Source: Hippophae tibetana (lineage: Eukaryota > Streptophyta > Magnoliopsida > Rosales > Elaeagnaceae). From it: 64,000 bases of DNA. Shown piece after piece: positions 35,656 to 47,754 of this stretch. Location of the stretch: positions 75,252,449 to 75,316,448 of the forward strand of contig CM072810.1 of the NCBI GenBank assembly GCA_037013495.1, given 5' to 3'. Each line of letters begins with the position of its first letter. Position 1 is the first letter of the stretch. The position numbers and the translations under genes are program-made. The notes below the pieces were generated by a model that saw only the letters and a list, made by a program, of their open reading frames with translations, was not told the origin of the DNA and made no database searches.

Positions 35656-37939
35656 TTTTTGACATTTTTGACCTTTTCGACCCATTTCGTCCGATTTTTC
35701 CATGTTTGTTGACCTTTTCTCACTTATTTATTGATATATTTGTGATGTATTGCTTCAAATATTCCTCTTTAAGTCTTTACATTGCGTTTTTAAGCCAAAA
35801 TACCTGAAAAACAATAAAAATACCCGTGATTCCGAAAAAGACAAATTTATATAAATATATGATAAAACATATAAATATATGTATTTTTAATCAATTAAGG
35901 TACATAAAATCATGGTTATTTTAGTGCTTTTTGAGCACTCATCATATAACCCATCTTCTTTTTCCTACTCTATTTTTTATGAAGAACAAAGATTGATTGA
36001 ACATTAAAATAAATGTCAAGAAGAAGATACAATGGTTTCAAAAATAAATACGAAACGAAATCCACAAACAAAAACAACATCAACAAGTCCATAATACCCC
36101 AACCTTGTGATGGCAAAAAGGATGATCACTTCTTTTGATATGTCGAATTCGAGCATTCAACCAAGAACTCCAGAAAGAAAAGAAATAATCTTCATAAAAA
36201 TAATTTCATAAATGTTATCAGTTCTTCCTTCATCACAAGGCTACTATTTTCTTTTATACCGAACAAACCCTTAGTCGTAATGCAACTTTAATGTTTCTAT
36301 TTAGTTGTGTAATGTGCATAATCCATCCGTGATGAAAAAAAGCATAAAAATAATAATGAAAAATAATACATATTAAATTTAACAATTCAGTAAAAAAGAA
36401 AATCGCTATACGTAAATGGCTTCGAAAACTAATCTTTCAATTTTATATTCCTAAAAAATAAATTGTGAAGGATAATGAGTATATTTGTATGATCATGAGA
36501 AGATTTGATAGATATTGAAAATATTTAGAATATATTTAAACACACTTTCGGTCGCCACCTCAATATTCGTTATAATTGCATTGACCAAAATCCAAAGCAA
36601 AAGAAACAAGGAATATATGCGACAAAATCTTTAAAACCTCGGTAGGTGATGTAAATGGGAGAATTTGCGTTCAAAAAATGAGGTTCTTCTGCCACGTAGA
36701 TAAGATTATAGGTATCGTTACAAGTTCTAACTTGATATATTATAATAGTAATTTCGCGGTACAAGTCAAAAGTTATGGTCGTTTAAAGTTGGAATTCTTA
36801 TTTATCACATTTTCTTTTTTTAATACTGTGAAGAGTATAACCCATCTTTTTTTTCCTACTCTTTTTTTTATGAAGAACAAGGATTGAGTGAACATGGAAA
36901 TAAAGGTCAAGAAGAAGATACAATGGTTTCAAAAATAAATACGAAATGAAATCCATAGACAAAAACAACATCAACAAGTCCATAATACCCCAACCTTGTG
37001 ATGGCAAAAAGGATGATCACTTCTTTTGATATGTCGAATTCGAGCATTCAACCATGAACTCCAGAAAGAACAGAAATAATCTTCCTAAAAAATAATTTCA
37101 TAAATGTTATCAGTTCTTCCTACATCAGAAGGATATTATTTTCTTTTATAGGGAACAAACCCTTAGACGTAATGCAACTTTAATGTTTCTATTTAGTTGT
37201 GTAATGTGCATAATCCATCCGTGATGAAAAAAAGCATAAAAATAATAATGAAAAATAATACATATTAAATTTAACAATTCAGTAAAAAAGAAAATCGATA
37301 TACGTAAATGGCTTCGAAAACTAATCTTTCAATTTTATATTCCAAAAAAATAAATTGTGAAGGATAATGAGTATATTTGTATGATCATGAGAATATTTGA
37401 TAGATATTGAAAATATTTAGAATATATTTAAACACACTTTTGGTCGGCACCTCAATATTCGTTATAATTGCATTGAACAAAATCCAAAGCAAAAAAAAGA
37501 AGGAATATATGCGACAAAAACTTTAAAACCTCGGTAGGTTATGTAAATGGGAGAATTTGCGTTCAAAATATGAGGTTCTTCTGCCACGTAGATAAGATTA
37601 TAGGAATCGTTACAAGTTCTAACTTGATATATTATAATAGTAATTTCGCGGTACAAGTCAAAAGTTATGGTCGTTTAAAGTTGGAATTCTTATTTATCAC
37701 ATTTTCTTTTTTTAATACAGTGAAGAGTATAACCCATCTTCTTTTTCCTACTCTTGTTTTTATGAAGAACAAAGATTGAGTGAACATGGAAATAAAGGTC
37801 AAGAAGAAGATACAATGGTTTCAAAAATAAATACGAAACGAAATCCACAGACAAAAACAATATCAACAAGTCCATAATACCCCAACCTTGTGATGGCAAA
37901 AAGGATGATCACTTCTTTTGATATGTCGAATTCGAGCAT

Positions 37940-39725
37940 TCAACCATGAACTCCAGAAAGAATAGAAATAATCTTCCTAAAAAATAATTTCATAAATGTT
38001 ATCAGTTCTTCCTACATCAGAAGGATATTACTTTCTTTTATAGGGAACAAACCCTTAGACGTAATGCAACTTTAATGTGTCTATTTAGTTGTGTAATGTG
38101 CATAATCCATCCGTGAAGAAAAAAAGCATAAAAATGATAATGAAAAATAAGACATATTAAATTTAACAATTCAGTAAAAAAGAAAATCGCTATACGTAAA
38201 TGGCTTCGAAAACTAATCCTTCAATTTTATATTCCAAAAAAATAAATTGTGAAGGATAATGAGTATATTTATATGATCATGAGAATATTTGATATTTATT
38301 GAAAATATTTAGAATATTTTTAAACACACTTTTGGTCGGCACCTCAATATTCGTTATAATTGCATTGACTAAAATCCAAAGCAAAAGAAAAAAGGAATAT
38401 ATGCGACAAAATCTTTAAAACCTCGGTAGGTGATGTAAATGGGAGAATTTGCGTTTAAAAAATGAGGTTCTTCTACCACGTAGATAAGATTATAGGTATC
38501 GTTACAAGTTCTAACTTGATATATTATAATAGTAATTTCGCGGTACAAGTCAAAAGTTATGGTCGTTTAAAGTTGGAATTCTTATTTATCACATTTTCTT
38601 TTTTTAATACTGTGAAGAGTATAACCCATCTTCTTTTTCCTACTCTTTTTTTTATGAAGAACAAGGATTGATTGAACAAGGAAATAAAGGTCAAGAAGAA
38701 GATACAATGGTTTCAAAAATAAATACGAAACGAAATCCACAGACAAAAACAACATCAACAAGTCCATAATACCCCAATCTTGTGATGGCAAAAAGGATGA
38801 TCACTTCTTTTGATATGTCGAATTCGAGCATTCAACCATGAACTCCAGAAAGAATAGAAATAATCTTCCTAAAAAATAATTTCATAAATGTTATCAGTTC
38901 TTCCTACATCAGAAGGATATTACTTTCTTTTATAGGGAACAAACCCTTAGACGTAATGCAACTTTAATGTGTCTATTTAGTTGTGTAATGTGCATAATCC
39001 ATCCGTGAAGAAAAAAAGCATAAAAATGATAATGAAAAATAAGACATATTAAATTTAACAATTCAGTAAAAAAGAAAATCGCTATACGTAAATGGCTTCG
39101 AAAACTAATCCTTCAATTTTATATTCCAAAAAAATAAATTGTGAAGGATAATGAGTATATTTATATGATCATGAGAATATTTGATATTTATTGAAAATAT
39201 TTAGAATATTTTTAAACACACTTTTGGTCGGCACCTCAATATTCGTTATAATTGCATTGACTAAAATCCAAAGCAAAAGAAAAAAGGAATATATGCGACA
39301 AAATCTTTAAAACCTCGGTAGGTGATGTAAATGGGAGAATTTGCGTTTAAAAAATGAGGTTCTTCTACCACGTAGATAAGATTATAGGTATCGTTACAAG
39401 TTCTAACTTGATATATTATAATAGTAATTTCGCGGTACAAGTCAAAAGTTATGGTCGTTTAAAGTTGGAATTCTTATTTATCACATTTTCTTTTTTTAAT
39501 ACTGTGAAGAGTATAACCCATCTTCTTTTTCCTACTCTTTTTTTTATGAAGAACAAGGATTGATTGAACAAGGAAATAAAGGTCAAGAAGAAGATACAAT
39601 GGTTTCAAAAATAAATACGAAACGAAATCCACAGACAAAAACAACATCAACAAGTCCATAATACCCCAATCTTGTGATGGCAAAAAGGATGATCACTTCT
39701 TTTGATATGTCGAATTCGAGCATTC
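37940..39725 (-). repeat. Freshly duplicated adjacent satellite monomers
   Basis: The unit at ~37,940-38,831 and the next at ~38,832-39,725 look identical by eye, including shared private changes such as ttctaccacg and a cctaatcct variant, with an 892-bp offset. Neighbouring units differ at many positions. This indicates a very recent one-unit duplication by unequal exchange or slippage, or possibly an assembly duplication. Confidence 0.75.
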
Positions 39726-39731
39726 AATCAA

Positions 39732-42700
39732 GAACTCCAGAAAGAAAAGCAATAATCTTACTAAAAAATAATTTCATAAATGTTATCAGTTCTTCCTTCA
39801 TCACAAGGCTACAATTTTCTTTTATACCGAACAAACCTTTAGTCGTAATGCAACTTTAATGTTTCTATTTAGTTGTGTAATGTGCATAATCCATCCGTGA
39901 TGAAAAAAAGCATAAAAATAATAATGAAAAATAATACATATTAAATTTAACAATTCAGTAAAAAAGAAAATCGCTATACGTAAATGGCTTCGAAAACTAA
40001 TCTTTCAATTTTATATTCCTAAAAAATAAATTGTGAAGGATAATGAGTATATTTGTATGATCATGAGAAGATTTGATAGATATTGAAAATATTTAGAATA
40101 TATTTAAACACACTTTCGGTCGGCACCTCAATATTCGTTATAATTGCATTGAACAAAATCCAAAGCAAAAAAAAGAAGGAATATATGCGACAAAAACTTT
40201 AAAACCTCGGTAGGTTATGTAAATGGGAGAATTTGTGTTCAAAATATGAGGTTCTTTTGCCACGTAGATAAGATTATAGGAATCGTTACAAGTTCTAACT
40301 TGATATATTATAATAGTAATTTCGCGGTACAAGTCAAAAGTTATGGTCGTTTAAAGTTGGAATTCTTATTTATCACATTTTCTTTTTTTAATACAGTGAA
40401 GAGTATAACCCATCTTCTTTTTCCTACTCTTTTTTTTATGAAGAACAAGGATTGATTGAACAAGGAAATAAAGGTCAAGAAGAAGATACAATGGTTTCAA
40501 AAATAAATACGAAACGAAATCCACAGACAAAAACAACATCAACAAGTCCATAATACCCCAATCTTGTGATGGCAAAAAGGATGATCACTTCTTTTGATAT
40601 GTCGAATTCGAGCATTCAATCAAGAACTCCAGAAAGAAAAGCAATAATCTTACTAAAAAATAATTTCATAAATGTTATCAGTTCTTCCTCCATCACAAGA
40701 ATACTATTTTCTTTTATACGGAACAAACCCTTAGACATAATGCAACTTTAATGTGGCTATTTAGTTGGGTAATGTGCGTAATCCATCCGTGAAGAAAAAA
40801 AGCATAAAAATAATAATTAAAAATAAGACATATTAAATTTAACAATCAGTAAAAAAGAAAATCGCTATACATAAATGGCTTCGAAAACTAATCTTTCAAT
40901 TTTTTATTCCAAAAAAATAAATTTTGAAGGATAATGAGTATATTTATATGATCATGAGAATATTTGATAGATATTGAAAATATTTAGAATATTTTTAAAC
41001 ACACTTTTGGTCGGCACCTCAATATTCGTTATAATTGCATTGAACAAAATCCAAAGCAAACAAAAAAAGGAATATATGCGACTAAAACTTTAAAACCTCG
41101 GTAGGTGATGTAAATGGGAGAATTTGCCTTCAAAAAATGACGTTCTTCTACCACGTAGATAAGATTATAGGAATCGTTACAAGTTCTAACTTGATATATT
41201 ATAATAGTAATTTCGCGGTACAAGTCAAAAGTTATGTTCGTTTAAAGTTGGAATTCTTATTTATCACATTTTCTTTTTTAAATATTGTGAAGAGTATAAC
41301 CCATCTTCTTTTTCCTACTCTTTTTTTTATGAAGAACAAGGATTGATTGAACATGGAAATAAAGGTCAAGAAGAAGATACAATGGTTTCAAAAATAAATA
41401 CGAAACGAAATCCATAGACAAAAACAACATCAACAAGTCCATAATACCCCAACCTTGTGATGGCAAAAAGGATTATCACTTCTTTTGATATGTCGAATTC
41501 GAGCATTCAACCAAGAACTCTAGAAAGAAAAGCAATAATCTTCCTAAAAAATAATTTCATAAATGTTATCAGTTTTCCTCCATCACAAGGATACTATTTT
41601 CTTTTATACGGAACAAACCCTTAGACATAATGCAACTTTAATGTGGCTATTTAGTTGTGTAATGTGCACAATCCACCCGTGAAGAAAAAAAGCATAAAAA
41701 TAATAATGAAAAATAATACATATATAATTTAACAATTCAGTAAAAAAGAAAATCGCTATACGTAAATGGTTTCGAAACCTAATCTTTCAATTTTATATTC
41801 CAAAAAAATAAATTGTGAAGGATAATGAGTATATTTATATGATCATGAGAATATTTGATAGATATTGAAAATATTTAGAATATTTTTAAACACACTTTGG
41901 GTCGGCACCTCAATATTCGTTATAATTGCATTGACCAAATTCCAAAGCAAAAAAAAAAGGAATATAGGCGACAAAAACTTTAAAACCTCGGTAGGTGATG
42001 TAAATGGGAGAATTTGCCTTCAAAAAATGAGGTTCTTCTGCCACGTAGATAAGATTATAGGAATCGTTACATGTTCTAACTTGATATATTATAATAGTAA
42101 TTTCGCGATACAAGTGAAAAGTTATGGTCGTTTAAAGTTGGAATTCTTATTTATCACATTTTCTTTTTTAAATACTGTGAAGAGTATAACCCATCTTCTT
42201 TTTCCTACTCTTTTTTTTATGAAGAACAAAGATTGATTGAACGTTGAAATAAAGGTCAAGAAGAAGATACAATGGTTTCAAAAATAAATACGAAATGAAA
42301 TCCACAGACAAAAACAACATCAACAAGTCCATAATACCCCAACCTTGTAATGGCAAAAAGGATGATCACTTCTTTTGATATGTCGAATTCGAGCATTCAA
42401 CCAAGAACTCCAGAAAGAAAAGCAATAATCTTCCTAAAAAATAATTTCATAAATGTTATCAGTTTTCCTCCATCACAAGGATACTATTTTCATTTATACG
42501 GAACAAACCCTTAGACATAATGCAACTTTAATGTGGCTATTTAGTTGTGTAATGTGCACAATCCACCCGTGAAGAAAAAAAGCATAAAAATAATAATGAA
42601 AAATAATACATATTAAATTTAACAATTCAGTAAAAAAGAAAATCGCTATACGTAAATCATTTCGAAACCTAATCTTCCAATTTTATATTCCAAAAAAATA

Positions 42701-45700
42701 AATTGTGAAGGACAATGAGTATATTTATATGATCATGAGAATATTTGATATTTATTGAAAATATTTAGAATATTTTTAAACACACTTTTGGTCGGCACCT
42801 CAATATTCGTTATAATTGCATTGACTAAAATCCAAAGCAAAAAAAAGAAGGAATATATGCGACAAAATCTTTAAAACCTCGGTAGGTGATGTAAATGGGA
42901 GAATTTGCGTTCAAAAAATGAGGTTCTTCTGCCACATAGATAAGATTATAGGTATCGTTACAAGTTCTAACTTGATATATTATAATAGTAATTTCGCGGT
43001 ACAAGTCAAAAGTTATGGTCGTTTAAAGTTGGAATTCTTATTTATCACATTTTCTTTTTTTAATACTGTGAAGAGTATAACCCATCTTTTTTTTCCTACT
43101 CTTTTTTTTATGAAGAACAAGGATTGATTGAACAAGGAAATAAAGGTCAAGAAGAAGATACAATGGTTTCAAAAATAAATACGAAACGAAATCCACAGAC
43201 AAAAACAACATCAACAAGTCCATAATACCCCAATCTTGTGATGGCAAAAAGGATGATCACTTCTTTTGATATGTCAAATTCGAGCATTCAATCAAGAACT
43301 CCAGAAAGAAAAGCAATAATCTTACTAAAAAATAATTTCATAAATGTTATCAGTTCTTCCTCCATCACAAGGATACTATTTTCTTTTATACGGAACAAAC
43401 CCTTAGACATAATGCAACTTTAATGTGGCTATATAGTTGGGTAATGTGCGTAATCCATCCGTGAAGAAAAATAGCATAAAAATAATAATTAAAAATAAGA
43501 CATATTAAATTTAACAATTAGTAAAAAAGAAAATCGCTATACATAAATGGCTTCGAAAACTAATCTTTCAATTTTATATTCCAAAAAAATAAATTGTGAA
43601 GGATAATGAGTATATTTATATGATCATGAGAATATTTGATAGATATTGAAAATATTTAGAATATTTTTAAACACACTTTGGGTCGGCACCTCAATATTCG
43701 TTATAATTGCATTGAACAAAATCCAAAGCAAACAAAAAAAGGAATATATGCGACAAAAACTTTAAAACCTCGGTAGGTGATGTAAATGGGAGAATTTGCC
43801 TTCAAAAAATGACGTTCTTCTGCCACGTAGATAAGATTATAGGAATCGTTACAAGTTCTAACTTGATATATTATAATACTAATTTCGCGGTACAAGTCAA
43901 AAGTTATGTTCGTTTAAAGATGGAATTCTTATTTGTCACATTTTCTTTTTTAAATACTGTGAAGAGTATAACCCATCTTTTTTTTCCTACTCTTTTTTTT
44001 ATGAAGAACAAGGATTGATTGAACATGGAAATAAAGGTCAAGAAGAAGATACTATGGTTTCAAAAATAAATACGAAACGAAATCCATAGACAAAAACAAC
44101 ATCAACAAGTCCATAATACCCCAACCTTGTGATGGCAAAAAGGATGATCACTTCTTTTGATATGTCGAATTCGAGCATTCAACCAAGAACTCTAGAAAGA
44201 AAAGCAATAATCTTCCTAAAAAATAATTTCATAAATGTTATCAGTTTTCCTCCATCACAAGGATACTATTTTCTTTTATACGGAACAAACCCTTAGACAT
44301 AATGCAACTTTATTGTGAATATTTAGTTGGGTAATGTGCGTAATCCATCCGTGAAGAAAAAAAGCATAAAAATAATAATTAAAAATAAGACATATTAAAT
44401 TTAACAATCAGTAAAAAAGAAAATCGCTATACATAAATGGCTTCGAAAACTAATCTTTCAATTTTATATTCCAAAAAAATAAATTGTGAAGGATAATGAG
44501 TATATTTATATGATCATGAGAATATTTTATAGATATTGAAAATATTTAGAATATTTTTAAACACACTTTTGGTCGGCACCTCAATATTCGTTATAATTGC
44601 ATTGAACAAAATCCAAAGCAAACAAAAAAAGGAATATATGCGACAAAAACTTTAAAACCTCGGTAGGTGATGTAAATGGGAGAATTTGCCTTCAAAAAAT
44701 GAGGTTCTTCTGCCACGTAGATAAGATTATAGGAATCGTTACATGTTCTAACTTGATATATTATAATAGTAATTTCGCGATACAAGTGAAAAGTTATGGT
44801 CGTTTAAAGTTGGAATTCTTATTTATCACATTTTCTTTTTTAAATACTGTGAAGAGTATAACCCATCTTCTTTTTCCTACTCTTTTTTTTATGAAGAACA
44901 AAGATTGATTGAACGTTGAAATAAAGGTCAAGAAGAAGATACAATGGTTTCAAAAATAAATACGAAATGAAATCCACAGACAAAAACAACATCAACAAGT
45001 CCATAATACCCCAACCTTGTAATGGCAAAAAGGATGATCACTTCTTTTGATATGTCGAATTCGAGCATTCAACCAAGAACTCCAGAAAGAAAAGCAATAA
45101 TCTTCCTAAAAAATAATTTCATAAATGTTATCAGTTTTCCTCCATCACAAGGATACTATTTTCATTTATACGGAACAAACCCTTAGACATAATGCAACTT
45201 TAATGTGGCTATTTAGTTGTGTAATGTGCACAATCCACCCGTGAAGAAAAAAAGCATAAAAATAATAATGAAAAATAATACATATTAAATTTAACAATTC
45301 AGTAAAAAAGAAAATCGCTATACGTAAATCATTTCGAAACCTAATCTTCCAATTTTATATTCCAAAAAAATAAATTGTGAAGGACAATGAGTATATTTAT
45401 ATGATCATGAGAATATTTGATAGATATTGAAAATATTTAGAATATTTTTAAACACACTTTTGGTCAGCACCTCAATATTCGTTATAATTGCATTGAGCAA
45501 ATTCCAAAGCAAAAAAAAAAAAAGGAATATAGGCGACAAAATCTTTAAAACCTCGGTAGGTGATGTAAATGGGAGAATTTGCGTTCAAAAAATGAGGTTC
45601 TTCTGCCACGTAGATAAGATTATAGGTATCGTTACAAGTTCTAACTTGATATATTATAATAGTAATTTCGCGGTACAAGTCAAAAGTTATGGTCGTTTAA

Positions 45701-47754
45701 AGTTGGAATTCTTATTTATCACATTTTCTTTTTTTAATACTGTGAAGAGTATAACCCATCTTATTTTTCCTACTCTTTTTTTTATGAAGAACAAGGATTG
45801 ATTTAACAAGGAAATAAAGGTCAAGAAGAAAATACAATGGTTTCAAAAATAAATACGAAACGAAATCCACAGACAAAAACAACATCAACAAGTCCATAAT
45901 ACCCCAATCTTGTGATGGCAAAAAGGATGATCACTTCTTTTGATATGTCGAATTCGAGCATTCAATCAAGAACTCCAGAAAGAAAAGTAATAATCTTACT
46001 AAAAAATAATTTCATAAATGTTATCAGTTCTTCCTCCATCACAAGAATACTATTTTCTTTTATACGGAACAAACCCTTAGACATAATGCAACTTTAATGT
46101 GGCTATTTAGTTGGGTAATGTCCGTAATCCATCCGTGAAGAAAAAAAGCATAAAAATAATAATTAAAAATAAGACATATTAAATTTAACAATCAGTAAAA
46201 AAGAAAATCGCTATACATAAATGGCTTCGAAAACTAATCTTTCAATTTTATATTCCAAAAAAATAAATTGTGAAGGATAATGAGTATATTTATATGATCA
46301 TGAGAATATTTGATAGATATTGAAAATATTTAGAATATTTTTAAACACACTTTTGGTCGGCACCTCAATATTCGTTATAATTGCATTGACCAAAATCCAA
46401 AGCAAACAAAAAAAGGAATATATGCGACAAAAACTTTAAAACCTCGGTAGGTGATGTAAATGGGAGAATTTGCCTTCAAAAAATGAGGTTCTTCTGCCAC
46501 GTAGATAAGATTATAGGTATCGTTACAAGTTGTAACTTGATATATTATAATAGTAATTTCGCGGTACAAGTCAAAAGTTATGGTCGTTTAAAGTTGGAAT
46601 TCTTATTTATCACATTTTCTTTTTTTAATATTGTGAAGAGTATAACCCATCTTCTTTTTCCTACTCTCTTTTTTATGAAGAACAAGGATTGATTGAACAT
46701 GGAAATAAAGGTCAAGAAGAAGATACAATGGTTTCAAAAATAAATACGAAACGAAATCCATAGACAAAAACAACATCAACAAGTCCATAATACCCCAACC
46801 TTGTGATGGCAAAAAGGATGATCACTTCTTTTGATATGTGGAATTCGAGCATTCAACCAAGAACTCCAGAAAGAAAAGCAATAATCTTCCTAAAAAATAA
46901 TTTCATAAATGTTATCAGTTTTCCTCCATCACAAGGATACTATTTTCTTTTATACGGAACAAACCCTTAGACATAATGCAACTTTAATGTGGCTATTTAG
47001 TTGTGTAATGTGCACAATCCACCCGTGAAGAAAAAAAGCATAAAAATAATAATGAAAAATAATACATATTAAATTTAACAATTCAGTAAAAAAGAAAATC
47101 GCTATACTTAAATGGCTTCGAAAACTAATCTTTCAATTTTATATTCCAAAAAAATAAATTGTGAAGGATAATGAGTATATTTGTATGATCATGAGAAGAT
47201 TTGATAGATATTGGAAATATTTAGAATATATTTAAACACACTTTCGGTCGGCACCTCAATATTCGTTATAATTGCATTGAACAAAATCCAAAGCAAAAAA
47301 GAAGAAGGAATATATGCGACAAAAACTTTAAAACCTCGGTAAGTGATGTAAATGGGAGAATTTGCGTTCAAAATATGATGTTCTTCTGCCACGTAGATAA
47401 GATTATAGGAATCGTTACAAGTTCTAACTTGATATATATTATAATAGTAATTTCGCGTTACAAGTCAAAAGTTATGCTCGTTTAAAGTTGGAATTCTTAT
47501 TTATCACATTTTCTTTTTTTAATAGTGTGAAGAGTATAACCCATCTTCTTTTTCCTACTCTTTTTTTTATGAAGAACAAAGATAGATTGAACATTGAAAT
47601 AAAGGTCAAGAAGAAGATACAATGGTTTCAAAAATAAATACGAAACGAAATCCATAGACAAAAACAACATCAACAAGTCCATAATACCCCAACCTTGTGA
47701 TGGCAAAAAGGATGATCACTTCTTTTAATATGTTGAATTCTATCATTCAACCAA
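39732..47754 (-). repeat. Trimeric higher-order repeat in array 2, period ~2,672 bp
   Basis: Units ending near 40623, 43295 and 45969 share one set of variants. Those near 41514, 44186 and 46860 share a second. Those near 42404 and 45076 share a third (for example a gaacgttgaaat change and tttcgcgatac). Homologous units are 2,672-2,674 bp apart. The first two trimers are close; the third is partial, since its last unit (~47754) has different marks. Confidence 0.75.

Larger units (their letters stand above)
24027..35944 (-). mobile_element. Athila-lineage Ty3/gypsy LTR retrotransposon with two gag genes and a truncated 3' LTR
   Basis: Order on the minus strand: 5' LTR (35,944-33,883), tRNA-Asp primer binding site, A-rich leader, Gag1 (33,064-31,724), Gag2-Pro-Pol (31,362-26,191), long 3' noncoding region, polypurine tract, truncated 3' LTR (24,312-24,029). 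The LTR starts TGATGAGTGC and ends in TTCGTTCATCA, so it has TG...CA ends with a short inverted TGATGA/TCATCA. The domain order protease-RT-RNase H-integrase is that of Ty3/gypsy. The DLGAS protease motif, RT block sequences and absence of a chromodomain place it with Athila. No env-like frame follows pol. About 1.78 kb of the 3' LTR is missing and satellite in the opposite orientation abuts the break, so no target-site duplication can be seen. The base pairs beside the 5' LTR are tataa. The intact element would have been about 13.7 kb. Confidence 0.95.
33883..35944 (-). repeat. 5' LTR, complete, ~2,062 bp
   Basis: Bounded by TGATGAGTGC at 35,944 (U3 start) and TTCGTTCATCA ending at 33,883 (U5 end). 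U3 holds a distal AT-rich part (retained in the truncated 3' LTR), a GC-rich segment (~35,398-35,655), three bZIP-like sites and a TATA box at 35,278-35,285. R and U5 would then span about 35,250-33,883 and start with a pyrimidine-rich tract. Three copies of a short hairpin repeat lie at 34,361-34,513. Short open frames inside it, including GC-rich ones at ~35,199-35,807, look accidental. A diverged copy of its U5 end is at 63,410-64,000. Confidence 0.93.

Noticed and set aside
35199..35807. Alanine/arginine-rich frames in the GC-rich part of the LTR, on both strands
   Set aside because: Composition follows from GCGC repeats, several frames overlap, and the location is U3 promoter sequence.
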